Positions 22,287-32,562 of a DNA stretch of 32,750 nucleotides are shown piece by piece. This DNA is from Intoshia linei (lineage: Eukaryota > Orthonectida > Rhopaluridae). Within the stretch, counting starts at the first letter, position 1, and every line of letters starts with the position of its first letter. The position numbers and the translations under genes were made by a program. The stretch covers positions 1-32,750 of the forward strand of contig LWCA01000311.1 in assembly GCA_001642005.1 (NCBI GenBank). The letters are read 5' to 3'. Under the pieces are notes generated by a model. It searched no databases. It saw only the letters and a program-made list of their open reading frames with translations, and was not told the origin of the DNA.

Positions 22287-25200
22287 TTACACTTTTTTTA
22301 AATTGATTTCATTTGATTCGTAAGTATTAGGTAAAATTATACTATGTCTTCTGGTAAATGATCGGGTTCGGGGAGGTGTGAATTTTAATTTTTTGACGGC
22401 TAAATATAAACATAAATAAAAAATAATTACATAGTAGTAAATTCAAAAAAATGTCTGAGTGTACCCTGATAATTTTTTTTAGTTTTCTTAATCTTAACAC
22501 CTACGATGGAATTGTTATCTTTTTCAACAACGGGTTTGATATTGTTCATAGTTTGAGTGGTTGTAGGTGGAATAGGTTCCTTTATGATTTCATTTGATTT
22601 TTTTACTGGTACATTTGTGGGATTGTGCTAAATGTATTATATCAATAAGATGATTCAATTATCATGATCAGGGTGGTCCAAATACATGGCAATTGAGGGT
22701 CAAAAATGGATTTTAGAAATTTAGCTAGCCGCAACATTAAAAAAAATTTTATACAATTATTTCATCTATCAAAGCAGTTAAGAATAATTTCAAAAAAATT
22801 AAATTAATGTTAGTAATGTGGTAATTATGATATTTTTGTAAACCAATATTTTTCAAAGGGTGCGCCTAGACGCATTTGTGCGTCCCAGAAAATTTTATCT
22901 GTCTCCAGCTATAAATTAAAAATAAGCTATACCCATTTAAGAGGGTCAATCAGATTTTTTTCTTAAATTATTAAAATGAAAGAATCTGATTGCAATTCAC
23001 ATAACTTCAATTGCAGGTTTTCGCGGGCCATGCTTTGGACCACCCTGATCATAATGCTTACATTTTTAGATTTTGGAGTACTACATTGATTTTCACGACC
23101 ATCTCTCTATTCATAAAATAAACGTAAAAAATATAAATACCGTGTGCGACCGCAAAATTCGAAAATTTGATGCAATAGAAATTTGTTCAGGACTTTGTAC
23201 AAACTAAAATTGTATTAAAAAGTCTACTTATTTACATAATAATAATATAATGAATTACTTGATTGTCATCTCGTTTGAGTCTCATTGCATTACTTCTTTG
23301 AATACTAACGCGTCTAAAAATAATTGATTTACATTCAATTATGCAAATATATTAATAAATTTACGAATAATTCAAATCATTAAACTTAGTGGAATTCTTC
23401 ACTTAAATCTCAAGAGAATACTTTTTAAATAAAATTTGGGTTATTACAAATAAAGCAGTGGTTCCAGATTGGGTCTCTGTTCCCCTTGAGTTCAAAACTA
23501 TATTCCTGGGAGTCCGTGAGGTTTAAATAAAATATACAAAAAACTTATAAATCTTTTTAATTATAGAATTTTTAATATTTATTAGAGTTGTCAGATGTTG
23601 GGAATTTACCCTAAAGCCTAGAATACTGTACATTATTATTTCAAAAATCTCACTTTTATCCCACCACCAATAAAATTTAATAAAAAATACTACTTTAAAC
23701 CTCAGTGGGAAAATAGAATTTAACCGTTATTTTGTTTAAAAATCCGATTTTCAACCCCTTAAAGAAAAACTTTCCTTTTTCAAATATTTTTTTGAAAAAC
23801 ACGATTTTATCAAATCTTATGAGCAACAACTTCGTAATCCAATCTTTCTTTGAAAACAAAAACAATTTTACCAAATCTTATGAAAACAACCTTCAATATT
23901 TTCATAAATATTTTATATTTCCTTTGGTGTGAAAAATAAATACTTTGAAATGTGGGTCCGTACACTATTTAAATTGGGAAACACTGAATTAAAAAAGTAT
24001 ATGAAATATGTGTTATTGAATTTTGAAAATTCATAACCAGACCCATTCAAAAAGTGACAATAAAAAAACATTCGAAATAAAATAAGCATTTTTTATTTTT
24101 ACAATAATATTTGTTAATATTAGAATTCTGTAATAGAAAATTACTGAATTACAATCTTTAACATCTGCGGGTAGTATAAAAAATACGAGACAAGTTTGAA
24201 AATTTTTTAAATTAGAATCCAGTCAAAACTAAAAATTCCTTATCGTCGACTAAACTAAGTAAAACAAAAAATTTACTTGACAACTTTATTCATTGGAGAA
24301 ACCCTGCATTCTTCCTTAGTTTTAACCAACTTTTTAACATTTTTCTAAATAAAAAAATTGACCAAAATACAATGATTACAAAAAAAGTTATCAAACCTTT
24401 TCATCGAATACCGATTCTAAATTATAAACATTATTAAAATCTACATCGTTTTCAATATCAGCTTGAATTTCTTTCAATTTAGTTTCAATATCATCTTTAA
24501 CAGAATCTACTCGATTTAAAAGAAGTAAATTTTCATTTTGAACATTTTTTTGTAAATTAGAAATATTTAATTTTGCCTTTTCTACATTTTTACTCATTTT
24601 ATCAATTAAAGATTCATTAACTTCATGGATAGAATTGTCATTGTTTGGTACTGGTATAGGTTCAAAATTTAAAGGGTCGAGTTTTACATCTAATTTCCCT
24701 TCACAACAATAATTTCTTTTTTCAATTTTTTCGATATTAAATTCGATAGGTTTTACTGGTTGGACGGATTCAACATGTTTAACAGATTCGTTGATTTCAA
24801 AAGATATCTTTCGATGAAAAAATTTACTTGTATCATTTTCAGATTCTGATTGTTCGTAAGGTTCATATATACATTTTTCCGGTTTATAAGGGATGTTTAT
24901 AATTTTTTCAAATTTGATATCGTCTGATTTTTTTTCACATAGCAATGTAAAATTACAATTTTCATCACTTATGCCTTCACTTGTTAATTTTTCTTCAAGT
25001 GGACTATTTGAATTTTTTAACTTTTTATTTTCATCGCTTTTGCCTTCACTTGTCGATTTTTTGTCAAGTAGACTATTTGAATTTTTTAACTTTCTATTTT
25101 CATCAAAAGGGCCATTAGATTCATCAATAACGTTTTTTCCTTCAACCTCTAAAAAACTAGGTATATAACTTTCAACTTCTTTCTTTTCGTTTTTAAAATC

Positions 25201-28200
25201 ACCCATATGAATAGATTTATTATCTTTACTTTGAATGAGTTTAAAATCCATATTTTTAGTTTCCTTTTCAGTCAAAAAATTAGTCTCAATTGATTCATTT
25301 GAAGCTATAAATGAATTTAGAGACACGTGCTCATGTGTATTTTCATCCTTTTTAAAATTATTTTCAATATTGACCTCATTCACATTTGTAGTAATAGTAT
25401 CCTCTTGGACATTTTTCATATTCTGACAATCTAATTTATAAATAGTATCAGATTTCACGTTTTTTAAAATTGAAGATTTAGGGTCAGTTATTATACTTTG
25501 AAAATAAATTTTGTTGGGTACTTTGGAACACAGTTCTGGGTTTTTCAAGATTTGTCGATAAATTTTCCTAAATTTTGATGTATTTTCATAAAAAGTATGT
25601 TTACTTTGATTATTACACAACAAAAGAGGAACACTAGTAATTTTAACGTTTGAAGATTGATTAAGTCTAGCGTTCACATTATATTTTTCAAAATCAAAAT
25701 TTATTTGGTTAGTTTGATTTGAAGCTGAATTACTTATATGAGAAATGTCAATTTCACTAGGTTCACTAAAAACAAATTCAGCTGCGCATGACTCCTCGTC
25801 GATATCATCCAGATTGATCGACATATTGGGCTTTTTCAATTGTTCTCTCATGGATTCATCAAAACTATCCTGATACTTCAAAACTTGTTTGTCATTTTTA
25901 ATATACCTCCACATAAAATTGTGTTTCCGTTCAAGTAAAGAATGTGTACTTGTAGAAACCTTTGTATTTAGAGTCGTACTTTGCTCAGATACCTTCGTAT
26001 CTGCATCATTTTCTTGAATTTGTTCCAATTCCTTTTCCTTGATTAAATTTTTCCGTTTCATTAAAATCAATTTATTACGATTTTTGCGAAAATTGGAAAC
26101 GACCATTCTATAAGCCTTACGCCTGGACAACTGTGGTTTTTTAATAAAACTTCTGCAAGCAATTTCATTTTCATCTATATCAAATCGTATTTTTTTCGAA
26201 ACAACAATATCATTCCTATCCTTTGGCCTTTTCAAACACCCTGGAGGCAAAATAATTGAAGTAGGTGTAATACTAGAAATTTGATCAACTTGTTCATCCA
26301 ACATTGAGGATAAAATTTCATTAGTATAAGTAATATTACAATTAATAATTTTCGGAACTTTAATTTTGACAGATTCAACGACTGGCGTAGAAACATTTTC
26401 ACAATTACTTAAATTTGGATGAGGCAATTCATTTTCGAGGCAAAAATTCTCTACAATCTGGTTTAAATCATATTTATAATATTTAACATTGGACATGAAA
26501 TTATCGACATTGTCTATGCATTTTTTTTTATTCAAAAAAACAATTAAAATATTAGTTAAAGATTGTAAACTAATATTTTCCAATTTTTCATATTTGAGTT
26601 GCATGCAAAAATAATAAGCATCGTTGAATTTTTTAGCAGATACAAATTTATTTAAGAAATGAACAAAAAGGGGATTATTTTCATACGTAATTTTAACTAT
26701 CCACAAACTAGCCTCTTTAAAGTTTAAATTATCACAATACCAGGAAGCTATAATGACATTACAAGTATCTGTTGAAATATCAAAACATTTCTTAAAATGA
26801 TTCAATTTTTGTAAAGTGTTATTGATTCCATCGATATCGCACAAGTAATATAAAAGTATAGCACATTTTTCTTGAGATTTAACAAACTTTAACAAAAACA
26901 TTTTTAAAATATTATCAATAGAATTTGGCGGATATTTACACGGCTCACTACTCCAAATTTGAGAGAAATTTGAAAATCCAATAGATTCCAGTACTATATT
27001 AATCAATGGATTTATTCCACTAAATTTATTTACAATTCGAGCAGTAGGATTTCGTGGTTTAGTCAAATACACATGTTTGAAAATTCCTTCATTCAACAAC
27101 CAAAGACACACATTGCCGTATTCAATTAAAATTGAAACAGCTTCAATATTTTCCGAAATTTGTGTGGAATGATCTTGGTTTGCTGAATTGATAATGTGTG
27201 TGTAAATTTTTTTTATATCTTTTAATTTGATTAGAGAAATTCTGAGATTTGTGGGATTAACTTCAAAAAAGTTTAAGAGTAATTTTGAAATTAAGCTCTT
27301 TATAATATTCTTCTGATCTATAGCTATACTCCATAACCATTGCAAGAACACTAGACTCAAATTATTTATATTTTTATTTGGATTGGTCTTGACCATGTTG
27401 TAAAATTTAACGAGTTTCATTAAATATTTTTTGTCGAAAAAAGCTTCAAAGCAAATGTCATTGATTTCTGAATTGCTAAATTTTTTTACACCCCACATCG
27501 CCATATTGACATAATTCCAAATTGTTGTAAATGTTTGATAAATATTATCATCATTTGAATCAATCAATTTATCAAAGTATGAACCAAAATTGTGTCTTGT
27601 GATGACTCTGGAAGACGTAAATTGATAAAAACTGAACGAACTTTTAGTATATATTGGTAATCTACCAATTTTTTTGAAAATTGGACATGTTCGAAATGAA
27701 TCTGAAACGTATTGAAGGCAATTGATATCTAATTTGTTTGACTTTACATCATCCAGTTGATATAGCCCAAAAAATGGTTTTCTTGGGCCACACGTCACTC
27801 GACATTCGTACCATAAATCCAAATCAAACAACAACATAAACACTTGCATGCTATTAACAATTTGAATTCCAAAAAATGTTTCACATAGAGCCCCGTCATT
27901 ATAAAATCGAATTATGTTATTTATCGTCAATTGTATAGATTGTTTTTTAAAATTCAATACATCGTATAAATTCATGTTGAGTATTAAGGTCATTTTTAAT
28001 AGTTTAATATAAGTGTTTTTGTCACCAATCACGACAAAACTTTTTTCACAATCTTCAGTGAAACTTTCTGGTTTTAATTTGTCAGTTTCAGTGTCAGATT
28101 CTGCGTCAAGAGTATCATCGATAGTTTTACCGTCTTTGTGTTTCCAAAATTTTTGAACTTGAAAAGATAATTGATATAAACACATCATTGCTTTATTTGG

Positions 28201-29066
28201 TAGTCTATTTGATAGATATACCACCCATAAATATAAGTGATAACGTGGATCGTTATCAGGTTTTTGTATACACAAGTTTGTTATTGGGTGATTATTTGGG
28301 GTATTATAAAATTTATGAGATGCTTCTTTTGGCCAGCATTTAAAACTAATTACATGTAAAACACCGTTGTAATGACCCACGAAAAGTGATTTTGTATATT
28401 TGCAATAATATATACATGTGGGGTAGGTGTAATTTTCACTTACGTCCACATAATCTGCGAATTTGCTTGAAAAAACTAACCCACGTTTTCTGTAATAAAA
28501 ATCGTTCAAAAAAATTCCAATTGTGTATCCTACATACTTTTCTCGAACACTTTTTATCCAGTCTAATTTCACTGTTGATGGGATTAAATGTACTGGCTTT
28601 ATATCACACTGTATTCCAAACATTACGCAATTTTTTGGCACCAATAAATTGACTAAAACTAATTTTCCATCTTTAAAACCAACCACCAGATTAGCGGATG
28701 TATCTCTAATTGTAGAAGGGTTTAAAAAATCAAAAGTATCATAAAAACAATGTATCGTTTCTACTTCGTCGTCAAATTGCACAGCGTGCGCTATTTGCCA
28801 AGCGTTGACAAGATAGAATACAACGTATGAACAGTTTTTTTTATGAGAATATGCAGAAATACATAAATATTTTTTTATTTCTTGAGGGTTGTAAACGTCC
28901 GCTTCTTTCATGTCAGGAGTAGCATCTATGCAGTTTAAAATTCGAATAGAATCATCATTTTGTTTGAGAAAAAAGGATTTTAAGTTTACTCGTGAAACAC
29001 ATACATTTTCCATGTTGTAAACTTCTAAAATCAAAGAATCTGATATTAGCCAGCAAAACGGTAGAT
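22287..29066 (-). CDS. Elys: ELYS/MEL-28/AHCTF1 nuclear pore assembly factor (N-terminal exon not found)
   Basis: Seven exons: 24397-29066, 24277-24344, 23259-23313, 23141-23203, 23062-23106, 22465-22627, 22287-22399. Introns are 52, 963, 55, 34, 434 and 65 nt, all in phase; 1,724 residues are visible. ELYS binds chromatin and recruits the Nup107-160 complex to start post-mitotic pore assembly. Residues 1 to about 450 form the beta-propeller; NDPRYHLYLWVV (about 270) matches human NDPR..CYLWAV. The helical domain follows; KYPPNSIDNILKMFLL (about 708) matches human KYPPASLHAVLDMYLL. The long disordered C-terminus carries a PP1-docking-like KISF (24799-24810), as at the human RISF site, and ends in a basic KFTPPRTRSFTRRHS segment. 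The upstream exon must supply roughly 40 residues and the first base of a codon completed by AT at 29066-29065; it was not found. Confidence 0.9.
22669..23047. mobile_element. hAT MITE, 379 bp, 7/8 TSD, inside an ELYS intron
   Basis: Flanked by ATCATGAT (22661-22668) and ATCATAAT (23048-23055). The ends CAGGGTGGTCCAAA and TTTGGACCACCCTG are perfect 14-bp inverted repeats. It fills nearly the whole 434-nt ELYS intron 22628-23061. No coding capacity. Confidence 0.88.
23107..23140 (-). other. Ultrashort ELYS intron (34 nt)
   Basis: Donor ACG|GTATTT and acceptor ATGAATAG, phase 0 on both sides. Read-through would meet TGA. It joins SNFRILRSHT to RDGRENQCSTPKSKN. Shortest intron inferred in the window. 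Confidence 0.7.
23459..23986. mobile_element. hAT-like element in an ELYS intron, longest family copy
   Basis: Starts CAGTGGTTCCAGATTGGG and ends AATTGGGAAACACTG. Related copies are 17290-17673 (left and middle parts) and 13043-13223 (right part). Flanks AAATAAAG and AATTAAAA agree at 6 of 8 positions. It lies in the 963-nt intron 23314-24276. The 66-codon ORF inside it has no protein-like features. Confidence 0.7.
24962..25099 (-). repeat. Tandem 69-bp duplication within ELYS
   Basis: Two adjacent 69-base units (24962-25030 and 25031-25099), followed by the first bases of a third, encode 23-residue repeats beginning DEN(R/K)KLKNSNS and ending TSEG(K/I)S. The period is a multiple of three, so the frame is kept. 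It sits in the disordered C-terminal region. Confidence 0.85.
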
Positions 29067-29273
29067 CTAATTTAAAAAAATAAAATTTAAATTTTCGGTC
29101 CCCAAAGTAAGCGATATCTCTCAGAATGGCGATTTTTACAAATGAGTAATGAAATTTACAATTTAAGTATTTTCAATACACATATAATAACAATAACCCA
29201 TGTATAATTTTCAGATATTTCAGTATATTGAATGTGGAGACGAACCACCGTAGTCAGGAAAATCCTCTTCATT

Positions 29274-29282
29274 ATGGCCGAC
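29274..29282 (+). CDS. Possible first coding exon (Met-Ala-Asp) of a divergent gene
   Basis: ATTATGGCCGAC is followed at once by a strong donor, GTAAGT (29283). The short leader upstream contains CCTCTTC, reminiscent of a 5'-TOP start, and an acceptor-like TTTTCAG ends at 29213. The arrangement, a few codons then an intron, is common in ribosomal and translation-factor genes, and several such proteins start Met-Ala-Asp. I found no downstream exon before the window end, so identity is unknown. It faces away from ELYS and may share a promoter region with it. Confidence 0.3.
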
Positions 29283-29292
29283 GTAAGTTTTG

Positions 29293-29620
29293 TTAAACAA
29301 CGCCGAATTTTTCCAGATTAAAGTTTACGCATCGTTAATGAAATTTAAAGTAATATAAATAATTAAAAAAAATTTAAATATACATTATAAATATTGTAGT
29401 TGATAAATTTTTTATTGTTCGTATTTTTATTGTCAAAATTTGTAACCCGCAATTAATGTGTTAAAAATTTCAATAATAATCTGATATAACTTGGTTTATA
29501 ATTAATAATACATTTAAGGCTTTTTTGTATTTTATCAATTTAAACAACTGTTCCCTCGGATAATTAAAAAAAATCCAATAATTTTAAACCAAACTAAGAT
29601 TTTAGTTTGATTGGTATAAT
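29293..29620. other. A+T-rich spacer upstream of ELYS
   Basis: No exon seen. It could be intron of the putative + gene at 29274 and may contain the missing ELYS first exon on the minus strand, which I could not identify. Confidence 0.35.
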
Positions 29621-30214
29621 ATGTTTGTTAACCGGTGCGCCACCAGTAGAGTTCAGGTGGGCTGCAAATAATTAAGAATTAATGAAAGGGTAAAAACAAA
29701 AAATATGAAATAATGAATAGTCCGAAGATTAAAAAAATTATTATTCTGATAGAGCTTATTCCAGTTGATATAAATACATCATTTCAACACCATAAATCTA
29801 CGCATTCCCAGTAAAAAAAAATTTTTAATATATTATCAACCAATATTTTGCAAAAATTTCGATTAAAATAAAAATGTGCATTCAATGTATAAAAAAATAA
29901 AAAAAAACATTCAAAATAAAGAAATATGGGTGAAAATCTATATAGTTCATTCCTTCGCAATTTTTGAATCTTATTTCAAAACATTTTGTTTAAAATTTAA
30001 ATTAAAACTACAACAACGAATTACTAAAAATAATACAACTTTGTTAATATCATTTTTATATTTATTACAATCCTTTGCAATATTGGTAAAATATTTCAGA
30101 AAATAAAAGTATTTTTGAATTATGATTTTATATTTAGCACATTTTAGAAAGTCAATGTTTTTTTCTAATCAAAATTTAAGGTGCGCTTTGAAGTAGAATA
30201 GGTTAAAAAACACT
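29621..30214. mobile_element. hAT-like element, 594 bp, 8-bp direct repeats
   Basis: GGTATAAT occurs exactly at 29613-29620 and 30215-30222. The left end ATGTTTGTTAACCGGTGCGCC resembles the inverted right end AGTGTTTTTTAACC...GCGCACC. The interior 29741-30110 is an inverted copy of the dispersed repeat at 3860-4345, showing that this repeat is the body of an hAT-like element. Confidence 0.7.
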
Positions 30215-31010
30215 GGTATAATCCCTTGTAATAATAGTTATAAAATGGAATAAGTAATAGCTTTATATTTTGTAAAATATAAAGTGTACAAAATAAACAA
30301 TATATTCAACCCGAGTAATTATTAAAATTACAATAATTGATTTTGAAAAGTTGCAAATGAATTAAAGTAAAACAGAAAAAAATTACACTTGAAAAATCCA
30401 CAGATATCGTTGCATGTTGATTCACATTCAAAGCCAAAATTGAACAAGCTTTTTTGTTTTAAAGATACACTTGAACATAAATGGTTGCAGTCTACTACAC
30501 TTTCAATTTTTGATTTTATTGAAATCATGTTGATTATACTTTTACTTGATAAATGAATCCATAAATTTTATATTTTTTTTAATTTTTCAAATCTAATTTC
30601 AAAACGCGTTAAATCTAATAAATAAAAATACACTTTATATTCAACTGGTAGCCAACGTTTTCAATAAACTATGGTGTTATTTCTTTTTTGCTTCACGTTG
30701 GATATTTATAATTTAATCTGTTAAATTGAGTACAATGTTGTAAAAAATGGGTGGATCACTATAGGGTGATGTGTGCATGAGGATGTTGCGATAGGTTTGA
30801 TTTATTTTTGCAATTTTTGTTAATGCGTAACAACATTAATTACATTTGATACAGTATGACCAGGGCCGGCTGAAATGCTGAAACTGGTACCAGCAGTAGT
30901 GACAGCTATCTACCAGTCATATAAAAATTTTGAATAAAACATCACATTTTTTGAGCGATATATTGATTTCACATGATAATTATTAATTATAAATAAACTA
31001 GGTTGACTGT
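30215..31010. other. Repeat-rich spacer with one doubtful Cys-rich ORF
   Basis: A minus-strand 66-codon frame (30328-30528) contains FGFECESTCNDICGFF, with six cysteines in the first two thirds, then a hydrophobic low-complexity tail; a splice donor inside it is possible (CAA|GTGTAA). I cannot connect it to other exons or a family, so it is not called as a gene. An hAT-like end, CAGGGCCGGCTG, starts near 30862. Confidence 0.35.
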
Positions 31011-31057
31011 TATGTACTACGTACAAACAGGACCTAGCTCTGCCGAGGGCAAATTTT
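31011..31057. repeat. Dispersed repeat end, inverted partner of 4386-4432
   Basis: Nearly identical to the reverse complement of 4386-4432. Together with CAGGGCCGGCTG near 30862 it may be one end of a 200-bp element, but boundaries are not proven. Confidence 0.6.
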
Positions 31058-31792
31058 TACTCTACCAAAAAAATCTAATTTAAAAATCCTACTATTCACT
31101 ATTATCAATCTTTTAAAGGAGTGGTTCTCAAATTTGTTGCAGGTGGAACCATCATATCACATTAATTTTTACTTTAAAGTGAATTACTCCATCTTAATTT
31201 TTTGTTTGTTAACAATTGTTACCCAATTTTTTTAATTTATTAGAGTTAGGCAGAATGTGTGTATAAAATTAAAAATAAAGTAAAAACAGTCCAATCCTAA
31301 AAATTGTCATAAATTCCAGAAAAAATAAAATTATAAAACCTATTGTGTCATTTTCAATGTGATAAATCATTGAAACGTCTCATCTTCACCTTTATGGCCT
31401 GTTTGCTTCTGAATGTCACTTTTCTTTTTGCCATTTTATGTTCAATTTGAAACAATTATAAGTAAAAAAATAACACGTTTATAAGTTAGTATCAATATTT
31501 AACTTTTATAAATTCGTTGCTGTAGTGTTATAATTTAAATTTTAAACAAAATGTTTTGAAAATGAGAATTTGAAATTTAAAAATTGCGGGGCCTTATTCA
31601 GTTTAAGCCCGTAAAATGGAACTTATAAAATGGAAAATAACTTATTTATTATATTAATTTGTTATAAATGCATAATCGACTAAAAAATGTATTTAAAAAT
31701 CAATAATACTTTGATAAATTCATAATTATTAGAGTCGACATTTTATTGCACTAAAAATTCGCTTATTACTAACTACTTCGACATATTAATAG

Positions 31793-32559
31793 TCATAATT
31801 TAATATTTGGAGTAGAATAAGAATTAGGTTTGCTAATTCCATTGAGTTTACGATAGTCTACTACAAATCTGTATTTACCATTTGACTTTTTAATTAACAT
31901 AAAAGGAGAACGATGACTCGAACCTGGGCATCTCTCTATTATTCCGTCTTTTAGCATATCTTTTAACATTTGTTCTTCCTCATTTTGAAGGTTGAGAAGT
32001 ACTGGGTATATTGGACATTTGGTGACTATGATCAATTAATTCAATTTTAGGTTGACTATTTTTAATAGTACCAGGTTTTGAGTTGAAAATATTTTTATAA
32101 ACTATAATTAATTTTAAAAATTTTGAATTAACATAGTTTATTTTATCCTTTGTTGAACTATCATCAGTTTCGATAATATTAACCGGAAGACATCATCTTC
32201 AATTTTAAACTATCTATAAGACCTAGTATATTTGATTTACATTTGGCAATAAAAAATTTAATTACTTCATTATTAATTTTAAATTCTACTATACTCAAAT
32301 GATTTATTACTGTTTCATTTGCCGCTAATAATTTAATTGATGACGGAACTAGTTTTGGAATTGAGGAAAATTTTTGTAAGGTTTTACTATTCATTAAATT
32401 AACCGATGAGCCAGTATCAATTGATATGTCGGTGCTGACCTTTTCAGTATTGTACGTTAAAGTAATAGGTTCACCTAATTCGTAACTCAAATCGATTTTC
32501 TCTCCATTTATTCTCCAAATTAATAAAGTTGAATTATTATTGCATTCGAATTCTTCATA
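31793..32559 (-). pseudogene. Decayed Ty3/gypsy retrotransposon pol fragment
   Basis: In transcription order, a retropepsin-like segment (32179-32559; active site IDTGSS within the DTG context, and later ILGLIDSL) runs into a stop. A linker follows in another frame, then the N-terminal part of reverse transcriptase (31793-32035; MLKDGIIE, SPFMLIKKSNGKYRFVVDYRKLN). The RT stops before the catalytic YxDD block, and RNase H, integrase and LTRs are absent. At least one frameshift and a 3' truncation make it non-functional. This is an ordinary relic of an insect-type gypsy element. Confidence 0.85.
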
Positions 32560-32562
32560 TTA

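Noticed and set aside
23732-23932. 66-codon + strand ORF
   Set aside because: Lies wholly inside an hAT-like element and is low-complexity.
24391-29034. ELYS as an intact 1,547-residue single-exon protein starting at TTG
   Set aside because: The frame remains open upstream to an acceptor at 29067 with propeller-like residues, and downstream the apparent stop overlaps a donor with further in-phase exons.
29117-29272. Minus-strand ATG at 29272 (MKRIFLTTVV) as the ELYS first exon
   Set aside because: A phase-compatible GTGTAT donor exists, but the peptide does not resemble ELYS N-termini and it overlaps the better-looking + strand start; left undecided.
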